Assembly: GCF_902141855.1 (NCBI RefSeq)
Contig: NZ_CABFVH010000011.1
Span: 62,001-126,000 of the forward strand
DNA length: 64,000 nt
Direction: 5' to 3'
DNA from: Methylobacterium dankookense
GTDB lineage: Bacteria; Pseudomonadota; Alphaproteobacteria; Rhizobiales; Beijerinckiaceae
In this document: positions 42,230 through 53,132 of the stretch, piece by piece
Numbering within the stretch: the stretch's first letter is position 1
How the letters are laid out: each line of letters begins with the position of its first letter
The notes under the pieces: model-generated
The model's database searches: none
Told to the model about the DNA's origin: nothing
What the model saw: only the letters and a program-made list of their open reading frames with translations
Position numbers and translations under genes: made by a program

Positions 42230-43516
42230 ATGTCGTCCACGCCACCCGCTTCCGCCTCGCTTCCGCGCGCCCGCGCCGCCCTGGCGGTCCTCGGCCTCGT
42301 CCTCGTCGCGATCCTCGCCTCCGCCGGGCCCGATCTCGCGCAGGCGCCGACACCGGAATCGTCCGCGTCGGAGCCGCCCTTCGCGCTCCAGCTCCTCAGC
42401 CCCGGCCCGACCAGCGTCGCGACGCACAATCAGAAGCAGAAGCCCGAGGCCTATACCGCCAGCATTCCGGACGCGGCGATGCGGGTGCGGGCGGGGCCCC
42501 TGGAGGTCACCGGCCTCGCCCGCGGCCTGCGCAGCGTGGCGCTCGTGGTCAACGGCACCTGGACGAGCGCGGTGCCGGGGCCCGATAGCCGCTTCACCAC
42601 GCAGCTCGACCTCTCCGGCGCCGTGAACGGCCCGCTCGTCCTCGACGTCTACGGTTGGGACACGCCGCCCGACAACCACGACTTCAAGACGGCCTTGAAC
42701 CTGCGCGTCCACCTGTTCGTGGAGGGCGGGCGCGACGCCTCGCCGGCGGCCGAGCGGCCGCCCGGCCATCCCGCGCACGGCCGCACCCTGGTCTGGAGCG
42801 AGAGCTTCGACACGCTCTCCCGCAAGGTCTGGCATGCGGGCCCCAAGCCCGACGGCCAGGAATACGGCGCGGCCTCCTTCCTCGGCTACGACGACCCGAC
42901 CTTCGACCCCTACACGATCATGGGCGGCTTCCTGCGGATCCGCAGCCAGAACCGGCCCGGCTGGGCGGATCCGGCCGGCTACGGCCGGACCTGGCTCACC
43001 GGGCATCTATCCACAGGATTTCCGGACGGGTCCGTCAGCGGGGCGTTCCGCAAGGGCTATTTCGAGGCGCGCATGCTGCTGCCCGCCGGGCCCGGCGCCT
43101 GGCCCTCCTTCTGGCTCCTCGACCAGCACGGCATCCGCAACAGCGTCGCGGACGGCGCCGTGGAGATCGACGTGATCGAGGGCTACGGCCACGCGACGAC
43201 CTCCTACGTGGCGACCGAGCACGACTGGCCGCCGCCGTCGAGCCGCATGGAAGGCTATCGGCGCGCCCAGAAGAACCTCACCGGCCTGCCGGACTATTCG
43301 CTCGCCTTCCACGATTACGGGGTCGAGATCACCGACGACGACGTGGTGTTCTACTTCGACGGCATCGAGAAGTTCCGCGCGCCGCTCTACCGCAAGGCGA
43401 CGGTGTCGCCGTTCTTCATGATGCTGACCCTCGCCATGAGCCAGGATTGGCCGATCACGGTCCCGCCGGCCGGCTACTACGACCTGTGGATCGATCACGT
43501 TCGCGTCTACCGCTGA
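42230..43516 (+). CDS. secreted GH16 glycoside hydrolase
   Basis: A 428-residue protein with an N-terminal signal or anchor (AALAVLGLVLVAILASAGPDLAQA), a beta-sandwich-like region (residues about 55-165) and a GH16 domain (about 185-428). The catalytic motif is EIDVIE: nucleophile Glu312, Asp314, acid/base Glu317. Other family marks are GYFEARMLLPAGPGAWPSFWLL and YYDLWIDHVRVYR at the C-terminus. It probably cleaves or trims the exopolysaccharide, as ExoK-type enzymes do in rhizobia. It lies 104 bases after the polymerase gene. Confidence 0.88.
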   Translation: MSSTPPASASLPRARAALAVLGLVLVAILASAGPDLAQAPTPESSASEPPFALQLLSPGPTSVATHNQKQKPEAYTASIPDAAMRVRAGPLEVTGLARGLRSVALVVNGTWTSAVPGPDSRFTTQLDLSGAVNGPLVLDVYGWDTPPDNHDFKTALNLRVHLFVEGGRDASPAAERPPGHPAHGRTLVWSESFDTLSRKVWHAGPKPDGQEYGAASFLGYDDPTFDPYTIMGGFLRIRSQNRPGWADPAGYGRTWLTGHLSTGFPDGSVSGAFRKGYFEARMLLPAGPGAWPSFWLLDQHGIRNSVADGAVEIDVIEGYGHATTSYVATEHDWPPPSSRMEGYRRAQKNLTGLPDYSLAFHDYGVEITDDDVVFYFDGIEKFRAPLYRKATVSPFFMMLTLAMSQDWPITVPPAGYYDLWIDHVRVYR

Positions 43517-43910
43517 GATTGCGCCGCGGGCGCTCGGGCGACCGCCTCAGGCTTAGCCTTGAGCCGTCCGCAGCCTTGTGCGCTGCGGGAATGAGCCGGC
43601 TGCATTCCGCGTGCGCCACCGCACTCATCAATCGAGCCCGGCGCTGGAGCAGTCCCCGGATTGCGTTCTCCAGGGCGTTCTGAGCATGAATCGGTCTGTA
43701 AGGAAAAAATTCACGCAACGTGCACTGCACAATGACGATTTGATCACTGGTGAAAATGTGTTATCACAATGATGAACGAAGAATTACTTAGAGTGGTCAA
43801 GTAGGCGGCAAATTCGGGTGATTTGATTAAATAGTTCCATCTCCCGATGAATTTTTAGACACATCAAAGGCTTGAAGCGGTTTGCAACTCGAATCGGAGT
43901 CGTGCGGGCG
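43517..43910. other. 394-base gene-free gap with an A+T-rich centre
   Basis: Between the GH16 gene and the response regulator. About 43690-43880 is clearly A+T-rich compared with the rest of the window (for example GGTGAAAATGTGTTATCACAA) and is the likely promoter region of the regulator at 43911. GGTGA and TTATCAC form a weak dyad near 43750-43767. No convincing ORF or RNA gene was found. Confidence 0.5.
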
Positions 43911-44594
43911 ATGTCAGCTGCTATCGACACATCCCTGAAGCTTCTGATTGCCGACAACCATCCCATGTGCCTCCGCGGCGTTCGGGCCATCGTCGCGAAC
44001 GTCGCCGGATACGAGATCGTGCAGGAGGCGGCCTCCGGGCCCGAAGCGCTACGCCTGATCGCGGCCGTCCGGCCCGACATCGCCCTCCTCGACATCGCGA
44101 TGCCCGGCATGCACGGGCTCTCGATCCTGCGCCAGATCCACGCGGCCTCGCCCGAGACCCGGGTGATCATCTTCAGCGGCTACGAGGACAGCAATTTCGT
44201 GCGCGAGACGGTGGCGGCCGGCGTGCGCGGCTACGTCCTGAAGCGCTCGGCGCCGGAATGCCTGCTCCAGGCCCTCGACGCCGTGCGCGGCGGCGGCCTC
44301 TATCTCGATCCGACGGTGGCCGCGCACATCGTCACCGGGGGCGCCAGCACGTCGAGCCGGATCAGCCTGCGCGGGCCGCGCGGAGCGATCCCGCTGACCG
44401 AGCGCGAGCGCGAGGTGTTCCGCCTGATCGCCCTCGGCTTCACCAACAAGGAGGTCGCAGGCAAGCTCGGCGTCACCGCCAAGTCCATCGAGACCTACAA
44501 GAGCCGGGCGAGCGAGAAGCTCGACATCCGCAGCCGGGCGAAGATCGTGCAGTACGCGATGCTTCAGGGGTGGTTCAACGGCCCGCCGTCGTGA
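43911..44594 (+). CDS. NarL/LuxR-family response regulator
   Basis: A 227-residue regulator. The receiver has acid residue Asp15 in IADNHP, phospho-acceptor Asp61 in LLDIAMPG and Lys in GYVLKRSAP. A LuxR helix-turn-helix follows with LTEREREVFRLIALGFTNKEVAGKLGVTAKSIETYKSR. No kinase is adjacent. Its position at the end of the exopolysaccharide locus suggests, but does not show, control of that locus. ATG 43911 was chosen; TTG 43872 is an alternative. Its 3' end overlaps the convergent gene by 31 bases. Confidence 0.88.
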   Translation: MSAAIDTSLKLLIADNHPMCLRGVRAIVANVAGYEIVQEAASGPEALRLIAAVRPDIALLDIAMPGMHGLSILRQIHAASPETRVIIFSGYEDSNFVRETVAAGVRGYVLKRSAPECLLQALDAVRGGGLYLDPTVAAHIVTGGASTSSRISLRGPRGAIPLTEREREVFRLIALGFTNKEVAGKLGVTAKSIETYKSRASEKLDIRSRAKIVQYAMLQGWFNGPPS

Positions 44595-44911
44595 GAGCGG
44601 CGCAGGCGCTGCGGCATCGCCTCGGGCGCCTCCACATAGGCCGCGGGCTGATCCCGCTCCGCGCGCTCGTCGGCGCGGCGACCGAGGACGGCACGCAGGA
44701 TGACGCCGAGGCCGTAGCCCACTTGTAGGGCGATCACGGCGACGACGAGCGTCAGCGACAGGCCGTAGCCGGTGCCGAGCGCCGGGCTCAGCACGGCGGC
44801 GGACAGGATGGCCACGACGAGGCCGGCCAGGACCAGGATGAGGCCGTGCACGCGCGTCAGGAGGCTGAGGACCGCCCCCGCCGCGATAAGACTGGCCGTG
44901 AATGCCGCCAT
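44564..44911 (-). CDS. small membrane protein of unknown function
   Basis: A 115-residue protein with three hydrophobic segments (FTASLIAAGAVLSLL, LILVLAGLVVAILSAAVL, LSLTLVVAVIALQVGYGLGVIL) and a charged Arg/Glu-rich tail. No family was recognised. ATG 44911 has GGAGAGG five bases upstream, preferred to an ATG 69 bases earlier. Its 3' end overlaps the convergent response regulator by 31 bases. Confidence 0.7.
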   Translation of the reverse strand: MAAFTASLIAAGAVLSLLTRVHGLILVLAGLVVAILSAAVLSPALGTGYGLSLTLVVAVIALQVGYGLGVILRAVLGRRADERAERDQPAAYVEAPEAMPQRLRRSHDGGPLNHP

Positions 44912-45294
44912 CGGCCCCTCTCCGCTGGCACCACCGGGTGCCGACACCATGTTCCGGAACCTGGGGTCCGGCGAATACAACGTCGGGAACGGCGTCCGGT
45001 GTCCTCGCCGGCCGCGAGCCTCCCGGGGAGGCGCCGCGGCGCGCAGGTCGGATCGGTGCCGTTCTGGTCCCCCCTCGGACTGCGCGCGACCGCTCCGCGA
45101 CCGGGCTCAGCCCTGCCTGAGAATCACAAGTCCCAGGAGACAACGGTCGGGTGAAGATTTCGCCACTTCCGTGGCGATCCCGTGCGGAAATCGGTACGAT
45201 TCGAAGGCCGAGTCCGGCGCGGCCGGCCGGTCGCCGCCAAGCGGCCGAGCCGTGCTATCGGGAGGGCGCTATCACTTCGCTGCGGGAGGCGACC
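44912..45294. other. 383-base divergent intergenic region
   Basis: Between the divergent small membrane protein and the coiled-coil protein. No gene, tRNA or strong palindrome was seen. It must hold promoters for both directions, but none stood out by sequence. Confidence 0.4.
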
Positions 45295-45567
45295 ATGCAC
45301 GGCGAGTCGGAATCCGTTGCGACGCGGATGTGGCGCGATCGGATCCAGGTCCGGGAACAGGAGCGCAACGAGGCGCTGGCCCGCGCGCGGATCGCCGAGG
45401 AGAAGGTCGCCCTGCTGGAGGCCGAGAACGCGCGCCTCGCCACCGAGATCGCCCGCCTGCGCGCCCTGCTCGAGCCGGATGCGGGCCGGGTCCGCGCCGA
45501 GACGGAGGCGCAGATGGAGGCGCTGCGCCTCGCGCTCCTGCCGATGCTCGCCGGTTCCGAGGCCTGA
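45295..45567 (+). CDS. small coiled-coil protein of unknown function
   Basis: A 90-residue soluble protein, almost entirely a heptad-repeat helix (ERNEALARARIAEEKVALLEAENARLATEIARLRALLE) followed by a second amphipathic helix. No family was recognised. GGGAGG six bases before ATG 45295 supports the start. It converges on the LysR-type gene with a 15-base gap. Confidence 0.65.
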   Translation: MHGESESVATRMWRDRIQVREQERNEALARARIAEEKVALLEAENARLATEIARLRALLEPDAGRVRAETEAQMEALRLALLPMLAGSEA

Positions 45568-45582
45568 TCGGCCGAGACCACG

Positions 45583-46500
45583 TCAGCCCCCGCCGTCGAG
45601 CCGCCGCTCCACGGTTGGCAGCGCGGCGATCAGGTCGCGCAGGAAGGCCTGCACCGCGTGCGGCAGGCGCCGGTCGCGCATGGTCTGGACCTGGATGCCG
45701 CGCATCAGGCTGCTCCGCGCCCGCACCGGGATCTGGACCAGCTCGCCCAGGCGCACCGGCGTCTGCACGGACAGCGCCGACATCAGCGCGAGACCCTTCG
45801 TGCGCCGCACGAAGGGCAGGAGCGCCGAGAGGATGTTCGAGGTGAGCACCGGCTCGACCGTGACGTTCTCGGCGAAGCACGCCGCCTCGAAGACGAGCCG
45901 GGCCGTGGTGTCCCGGGTGGGGAGCGCGAGCGGATAGGCGGTCAGGTCCGCGAGCTGGATCAGGGGCGCTCCGACGAGCGGATGGTCCGGCGCGCACACG
46001 CCGATCATCTCGACCTGCGCCTCGTAGGCGACCGCGACGGGCACCGTCGAGGCCATCGAGAAGGTGACGCCGATATCGGCCTCTCCGGCGGCCACGACCT
46101 GCGTCACCTGCGCGGGCGGCAGCATGGTCACCTCGAAGCGGATCCCCGGATAGCGGGCGTGGAAATCCGCGATGACGTTCGGCACGAGGTCGAGCGCGAA
46201 GCCCTCCGAGCAGGCGATCCGGATCAGCCCCCGGGCGAGGCCCTGCAATTCGCGGATCTCGGCGGCGACCTGATCGGCCCGCAGCAGCACGTGGTGAGCG
46301 TGCTGGGCCAGCAACTCGCCCGCAGGGCTGGGCACCATGCCGCGCGGCCGGCGTTCAAAGAGAACGCAGTCGAGCATGGCCTCGAGATTGGCGATCTGCC
46401 GGCTGATCGCCGAGGCGGCGACGTTCAGCTGCGCGGAGGCCGCCGCGATCGAGCCTGTGCGGGCGACGGCCAGGAAATAACGCAGGCTGGTGGTCTGCAT
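45583..46500 (-). CDS. LysR-type transcriptional regulator
   Basis: A 305-residue regulator with an N-terminal winged helix-turn-helix (LRYFLAVARTGSIAAASAQLNVAASAISRQIANLE) and a LysR substrate-binding domain (LIRIACSEGFALDLVPNVIADFHARYPGI). It is divergent from the ABC transporter operon, with a T-N11-A palindrome between them, so it most likely controls that operon and itself. ATG 46500 is preferred over an upstream codon at 46551 because the helix-turn-helix then starts at the usual distance. Confidence 0.9.
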   Translation of the reverse strand: MQTTSLRYFLAVARTGSIAAASAQLNVAASAISRQIANLEAMLDCVLFERRPRGMVPSPAGELLAQHAHHVLLRADQVAAEIRELQGLARGLIRIACSEGFALDLVPNVIADFHARYPGIRFEVTMLPPAQVTQVVAAGEADIGVTFSMASTVPVAVAYEAQVEMIGVCAPDHPLVGAPLIQLADLTAYPLALPTRDTTARLVFEAACFAENVTVEPVLTSNILSALLPFVRRTKGLALMSALSVQTPVRLGELVQIPVRARSSLMRGIQVQTMRDRRLPHAVQAFLRDLIAALPTVERRLDGGG

Positions 46501-46521
46501 GCATCGCTTCGCCGGATTGCC

Positions 46522-46536
46522 TTGCCGAAACGGCAA
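46522..46536. promoter_or_regulatory. LysR-type binding box (T-N11-A palindrome)
   Basis: TTGCC-GAAAC-GGCAA is a perfect 5-bp inverted repeat containing T-N11-A, the classic LysR recognition form. It lies 22 bases upstream of the regulator's ATG and about 125 bases before the transporter operon, within the 160-base divergent gap. Confidence 0.65.
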
Positions 46537-46660
46537 TGATGGGATCGCCAAATTCTACTTGTTGCGATCGTTTCTGCACAACATCCTGGCAAGGCGAAAA
46601 AAGCGGCATGAGCGGAACCAGGGGGTTCAGGCGCGGCCGCGCCTCGGAGGTCGAACGGAC

Positions 46661-48172
46661 ATGCTGAGACAGACGCTTGCGGCCCTGCTCCTCACCGCGA
46701 CGGCGCTGCCCGCCCTTGCCGGCAAGGCCAACGACACCCTGATCTATGCCTCCGACAGCGAGCCGGAGAACGTCAGCCCCTACCACAACAGCGCGCGCGA
46801 GGGCGTCATCCTCGCCCGCAACGCCTGGGACACGCTGATCTACCGCGACCCGGACAGCGGCGAATACAAGCCGATGCTGGCGACCGCCTGGACATGGATC
46901 GATCCCGTCACCCTGGACCTGACGATTCGGGAGGGTGTGACCTTCCACAACGGCGACGCGTTCTCGCCCGAGGACGTGGCCTTCACCTTCAACTACGTGC
47001 TGACGCCGGAGGCCCGCACGGTCACCAAGGGCAATGTCGACTGGATGAAGTCGACCGAGGTGACCGGCCCGCACACGGTGCGCATCCACCTCAAGGCGCC
47101 GTTCCCGGCCGCGCTCGAATACCTCGCCGGCCCGACCCCGATCTTCCCGGCCGCCTACTTCAAGAAGGTGGGGCTCGACGGCTTCGCCAAGGCCCCGGTC
47201 GGCACCGGCCCCTACAAGATCGTCAGCGTGGACAGCGGCCGGGGCGTGAAGCTCGCCCGCTTCGAGCAGTACTGGACCAGCAGCCCGATCGCGAAGCCGA
47301 AGATCGGCAAGGTCGAGTTCCGCGTCATCCCGGACGGCGACAGCCGCATGGCCGAGCTCGTCACCGGCGGCATCGACTGGATCTGGCGCGTGCCGAGCGA
47401 CCAAGCCGACCAGTTGAAGAGCGCGCCGGGCATCACCGTGCTCTCGGCCGAGACCATGCGCGTCGGCTTCCTGCAATTCGACGCCCTAGGCCGGGCGATG
47501 GAGAAGTCGCCCCTCAAGGATCCGCGCGTGCGGCAGGCGATCTCCTATGCGATCGACCGGAAGGCGATGGTCGACAACATCGTGCGCGGCGGCTCGCGGG
47601 TGATGAACGCGGCCTGCTTCATCGGCCAGGTCGGCTGCGTCGACACCGGCGTGACGCGCTACGCCTACGATCCGGCCAAGGCCAAGGCGCTCCTCAAGGA
47701 GGCGGGCTACCCGGACGGGTTCGACATCGACCTCGCCGCCTATCGCGAGCGCGACTATGCCGAGGCGGTGATCGGCTACCTGCGCGCGGTCGGCATCAAG
47801 GCGCGGCTCAACTACCTGCGCTACGCCGCCTTCCGCGACGCGCTGCGGGCCGGCAAGGTCTCGATCGGTTTCCAGACCTGGGGCTCGTTCTCGATCAACG
47901 ACGTCTCGGCCTTCACGGGCGTCTATTTCCGTGGCGGCGAGGAGGATTTGGCCAAGGATCCGCAGGTGATCGCGGCGCTCCAGGCCGGCGATACCGGCAT
48001 CGACCCGGAGGCGCGCAAGGCGAAGTACAACGAGGCGCTGAAGCGCATCGCGGCCGAGGCCTACGCGCTGCCGATGTTCTCCTACCCGTCGAACTACGCC
48101 TTCACGCAGGACCTGAACTTCACCGCGCAGCCCGACGAGGTGCCGCGCTTCTACGCCGCCTCCTGGAAGTGA
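46661..48172 (+). CDS. ABC transporter periplasmic substrate-binding protein (peptide/opine family)
   Basis: A 503-residue protein of solute-binding family 5 with a signal peptide (LAALLLTATALPALAG). Family marks are LATAWTWIDPVTLDLTIREGVTFHNGD, SPEDVAFTFNYVL, VGTGPYKIV and DPRVRQAISYAIDRKAMVDNIV. It delivers a peptide, opine or similar ligand to the permeases encoded next. ATG 46661 follows GGAGG ten bases upstream. It is first in a five-gene operon divergent from the LysR-type regulator. Confidence 0.92.
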   Translation: MLRQTLAALLLTATALPALAGKANDTLIYASDSEPENVSPYHNSAREGVILARNAWDTLIYRDPDSGEYKPMLATAWTWIDPVTLDLTIREGVTFHNGDAFSPEDVAFTFNYVLTPEARTVTKGNVDWMKSTEVTGPHTVRIHLKAPFPAALEYLAGPTPIFPAAYFKKVGLDGFAKAPVGTGPYKIVSVDSGRGVKLARFEQYWTSSPIAKPKIGKVEFRVIPDGDSRMAELVTGGIDWIWRVPSDQADQLKSAPGITVLSAETMRVGFLQFDALGRAMEKSPLKDPRVRQAISYAIDRKAMVDNIVRGGSRVMNAACFIGQVGCVDTGVTRYAYDPAKAKALLKEAGYPDGFDIDLAAYRERDYAEAVIGYLRAVGIKARLNYLRYAAFRDALRAGKVSIGFQTWGSFSINDVSAFTGVYFRGGEEDLAKDPQVIAALQAGDTGIDPEARKAKYNEALKRIAAEAYALPMFSYPSNYAFTQDLNFTAQPDEVPRFYAASWK

Positions 48173-48179
48173 GGCCGCC

Positions 48180-49094
48180 ATGCTGAGCTTCGCGCTCCGG
48201 CGCATTCTCGTGGCGCTCGCGGTGGCGGTGACCGTCTCGGTGGCGAGCTTCATGCTCCTCCACCTGTCAGGGGATCTCGCCACCGCCATCGCCGGGCCCG
48301 AGGCCACCGGCGAGCAGATCGCCGCGATCCGCGTGCAGCACGGGCTGGACCAGCCGCTCCTGGCCCAGTTCCTCGCCTGGGCCGGCAAGGCGCTCCAGCT
48401 CGATTTCGGCAACTCGTTCTACTTCCGCGAGCGGGTCTCCGACCTGATCCTGGCACGCCTGCCCGTCACGCTCACGCTGGGCGTGGTGGCGCTCTGCGTC
48501 GCGCTCTTCGTGGCGATCCCCCTCGGCGTGCTCGCGGCCGTCCGCCGCGACACCTGGATCGACCGGCTGGCGCTCGCCGTCTCCGTGCTCGGCCAGGCGA
48601 TGCCGAGCTTCTGGTTCGGGCTCACCCTGATCATGGTCTTCGCGGTGAACCTGCGCTGGCTGCCGGTCTCGGGCAACGCCACCTGGAAGCACTTCGTGCT
48701 GCCCGCGGTGGCGCTCGGCTACTACGCCATGCCCGCCGTGATGCGGTTGACCCGCAACGGCATGCTGGAGGTGCTGGCCTCGGACTACGTCCGCACCGCC
48801 CGCGCCAAGGGCCTGCCGCCGCGCAAGGTCCTGATCCGCCACGCGCTCCGCAACGCGGTGATCCCGGTGATCGCGCTCGCCGCCGTGCAGTTCGGCTTCA
48901 TGCTCGGCGGCTCCATCGTGATCGAGGCGGTGTTCTCCCTCCAGGGGCTCGGGCAGCTCGCCTGGGAATCCATCGCCCGCAACGACTTCCCCGTGGTCCA
49001 GGCCATCGTGCTGGTCCTGGCGATGATCTACATCGCCCTGACGCTGGCGGCGGACCTGCTCAACGCCCTCCTCGATCCCCGCCTGCGCTCATGA
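48180..49094 (+). CDS. ABC transporter permease (DppB type)
   Basis: A 304-residue permease with about six membrane helices. It opens MLSFALRRILVALAVAVTVSVASFMLLHL, includes GLDQPLLAQFLAWAGKALQLDFGNSF, and has the permease/ATPase contact loop DYVRTARAKGLPPRKVLIRHALRNAVIP. The gene lies 7 bases after the binding protein and overlaps the second permease by ATGA (49091-49094). Confidence 0.92.
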   Translation: MLSFALRRILVALAVAVTVSVASFMLLHLSGDLATAIAGPEATGEQIAAIRVQHGLDQPLLAQFLAWAGKALQLDFGNSFYFRERVSDLILARLPVTLTLGVVALCVALFVAIPLGVLAAVRRDTWIDRLALAVSVLGQAMPSFWFGLTLIMVFAVNLRWLPVSGNATWKHFVLPAVALGYYAMPAVMRLTRNGMLEVLASDYVRTARAKGLPPRKVLIRHALRNAVIPVIALAAVQFGFMLGGSIVIEAVFSLQGLGQLAWESIARNDFPVVQAIVLVLAMIYIALTLAADLLNALLDPRLRS

Positions 49095-50047
49095 GCCTCC
49101 AGCCGACACTCCCCCCGGCCGCTCCCGGCCTCGCGACCGCCCCGGTCCTGGCGCAGCCCGTCACCGAGGCGAGCAAGCTCGCCCCGGCCCGCTCGCCCAC
49201 GATGATCGCGCTGCGGCGCGGCCTCACCCATGGTGGCTTCCTGATCGGCGCCTCCGTGCTCGGCCTGATCGTCCTCGCGGCGCTCGCCGCCCCGCTGATC
49301 GCGCCGCACGACCCCTACGCCCAGGACGTGTCCCGCCGGCTGATCCCGCCGGTCTGGCACGCCAAGGGAAGCTGGGAGCACGTGCTCGGCACGGACAAGC
49401 TCGGCCGCGACTATCTCAGCCGCCTGATCTACGGCAGCCAGATCTCGCTGCTGATCGGCCTCTCGGCGGCGCTGATCTCGGGCGCGATCGGCACCACGCT
49501 CGGCATCGTCGCCGGCTATTTCGGCGGCCGGGTCGATGCGCTGGTGAGCTACGTCGTCACCACGCGGCTCGCCATGCCGGTGGTGCTGGTGGCCCTCGCC
49601 ATGGCCTCGCTGGTCGGCGGCTCGCTCAAGGTGGTGGTGCTGGTGCTCGGCCTGCTGCTCTGGGACCGTTTCGCGGTGGTGACCCGCGCGGCGACCCGGC
49701 AGATCCGCGGCCAGGACTTCGTGGCCGCGGCCCGAGCCTCGGGCTTCGGCACGGCGCGGATCCTGTTCCAGGAGATCCTGCCGAACATCCTGAATGCGCT
49801 GATCGTGGTGGCGACGCTGGAGATGGCTCACGCCATCCTGCTCGAGGCCGCGCTCTCCTTCCTCGGCCTCGGCGTGCAGCCGCCGCTGCCCTCCTGGGGG
49901 CTGATGATCGCCGAGGGCAAGCCGTACATGTTCTTCCAGCCCTGGGTGATCACCATTCCCGGCGTCGCCCTCCTCGTCCTCGTGCTGGCCATCAACCTCC
50001 TCGGCGACGGCGTGCGCGACGTCACGGCCCCCGAGGGCCGCAACTGA
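49091..50047 (+). CDS. ABC transporter permease (DppC type)
   Basis: A 318-residue permease. A Pro/Ala-rich cytosolic N-terminus of about 35 residues precedes the first helix. Typical DppC features are IAPHDPYAQD, HVLGTDKLGRDYLSRLIYGSQISL, FVAAARASGFGTARILFQEILPNI and the C-terminal AINLLGDGVRDVTAPEGRN. It pairs with the DppB-type protein to form the channel. Confidence 0.92.
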   Translation: MSLQPTLPPAAPGLATAPVLAQPVTEASKLAPARSPTMIALRRGLTHGGFLIGASVLGLIVLAALAAPLIAPHDPYAQDVSRRLIPPVWHAKGSWEHVLGTDKLGRDYLSRLIYGSQISLLIGLSAALISGAIGTTLGIVAGYFGGRVDALVSYVVTTRLAMPVVLVALAMASLVGGSLKVVVLVLGLLLWDRFAVVTRAATRQIRGQDFVAAARASGFGTARILFQEILPNILNALIVVATLEMAHAILLEAALSFLGLGVQPPLPSWGLMIAEGKPYMFFQPWVITIPGVALLVLVLAINLLGDGVRDVTAPEGRN

Positions 50048-50073
50048 TCCCCGTAGGAACCCCGAGCCCCACC

Positions 50074-51492
50074 ATGTCCAGACACGACGCGGTCGCCCTC
50101 GCGGCGGGCCATTTCGACGACGGCAGCTTCCTCGCGGTCCTTAAGGACGCGGTCGGGCGGCCCACCGAGTGCCAGGCCCCCGGCCAGGTGCCCGCGCTCA
50201 CCGCCTACCTGACCGACTTCATCGAGCCGCTGATCGCGCGGCTCGGCTTCACCAGCCGGATCGTCGACAACCCGGACGGGATCCACGGACCCTTCCTGAT
50301 CGCCGAGCGGCACGAGGGCGACGACCTGCCCACCGTGCTGATGTACGGCCACGGCGACACCGTGCGGAACTATCCCGAGCAGTGGCGCACCGGCCTCGAC
50401 CCGCTCCGCATCGTGGTCGAGGGCGAGCGCTGGTACGGCCGCGGCACCGCCGACAACAAGGGCCAGCACGTCATCAATCTCGGCGCGCTGGAAGCCGTGA
50501 TGCGGGCCCGCGGCGGCACGCTCGGCTTCAACGCCAAGCTCCTCATCGAGACGGGCGAGGAATCGGGCTCGCCGGGCCTGCGCGACGTCTGCCGGGCGGA
50601 GGGCGCCGCCCTCGCCGCCGACGTGCTGATCGCCTCGGACGGGCCGCGGGTGAATGCCGAGCGTCCCACCGTCTTCCTCGGCTCGCGCGGCGGCTACAAT
50701 TTCGAGCTGGTGGTCGATCTGCGCGAGGGCGGCCACCATTCCGGCAACTGGGGCGGCCTCCTGCGCAACCCCGGCACCGTGCTGGCGAGCGCCATCGCGA
50801 GCATGGTCGACGGGCGCGGCCGGATCCTCGTCGACGCCCTGCGCCCGCCGCCGATCCCCGAGGGCGTGCGCGCGGCCCTCGGCGACATCACGGTGGGCGG
50901 TGACCCGAACGCGCCGAAGATCGACGCCGACTGGGGCGAGCCGGGCCTGAGCCCGGCCGAGCGGGTGTTCGGCTGGAACGCCCTCGAAGTCCTCGCCTTC
51001 AAGTGCGGCGATCCCGAGGGCCCGCTCAACGCGGTGCCGCCCTCGGCCAAGGCGACGCTGCAGCTGCGCTTCGTCGTCGGCACCGACTGGCAGGGCCTGC
51101 TGCCGGCGATCCGGGCCCATCTCGACGCCAACGGCTTCCCGATGGTCGAGGTGCGGGCCTGCCGCGCCGAGATGTTCCGCGCGACGCGCCTGCCGGTGGA
51201 GGACCCCTGGGTCGGCTGGGCGCTCGCCTCCATCGAGGCGACCACGGCCAAGCGCCCGGCGCTGCTGCCGAATCTCGGCGGCTCGCTGCCGAACGACGCC
51301 TTCTCGGAGATCCTCGGCCTGCCGACCCTGTGGGTGCCGCACTCCTACCCGGCCTGCTCGCAGCACGCGCCCGACGAGCACCTGCTCGGGCCCTCGACCC
51401 GCGAGGCGCTGGAGCTGATGGCCGGCCTGTTCTGGGATCTCGGCGAGACGGGGCCGGCGGTGGTCGCCCGCCGGGCGAGCCGGAACGACTGA
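50074..51492 (+). CDS. M20-family metallopeptidase
   Basis: A 472-residue cytosolic zinc peptidase. Metal-site motifs are readable: MYGHGDTV (His and Asp), GRGTADNKGQH (bridging Asp), LIETGEESGSPG (catalytic Glu and metal Glu), LIASDGPR (Asp) and SQHAPDEH near the C-terminus (His). Its place inside the transporter operon suggests that it processes the imported compound, probably a dipeptide or N-acyl amino acid. The substrate is not known. Confidence 0.88.
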   Translation: MSRHDAVALAAGHFDDGSFLAVLKDAVGRPTECQAPGQVPALTAYLTDFIEPLIARLGFTSRIVDNPDGIHGPFLIAERHEGDDLPTVLMYGHGDTVRNYPEQWRTGLDPLRIVVEGERWYGRGTADNKGQHVINLGALEAVMRARGGTLGFNAKLLIETGEESGSPGLRDVCRAEGAALAADVLIASDGPRVNAERPTVFLGSRGGYNFELVVDLREGGHHSGNWGGLLRNPGTVLASAIASMVDGRGRILVDALRPPPIPEGVRAALGDITVGGDPNAPKIDADWGEPGLSPAERVFGWNALEVLAFKCGDPEGPLNAVPPSAKATLQLRFVVGTDWQGLLPAIRAHLDANGFPMVEVRACRAEMFRATRLPVEDPWVGWALASIEATTAKRPALLPNLGGSLPNDAFSEILGLPTLWVPHSYPACSQHAPDEHLLGPSTREALELMAGLFWDLGETGPAVVARRASRND

Positions 51493-51508
51493 AGGGGAGC
51501 TTAAGAGC

Positions 51509-53119
<1,611 letters not shown>

Positions 53120-53132
53120 GGCCGGCCCGCGG

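Noticed and set aside
43578..43772. 64-residue frame after the second GH16 gene
   Set aside because: No ribosome site, and no domain in an A+T-rich promoter-like region.
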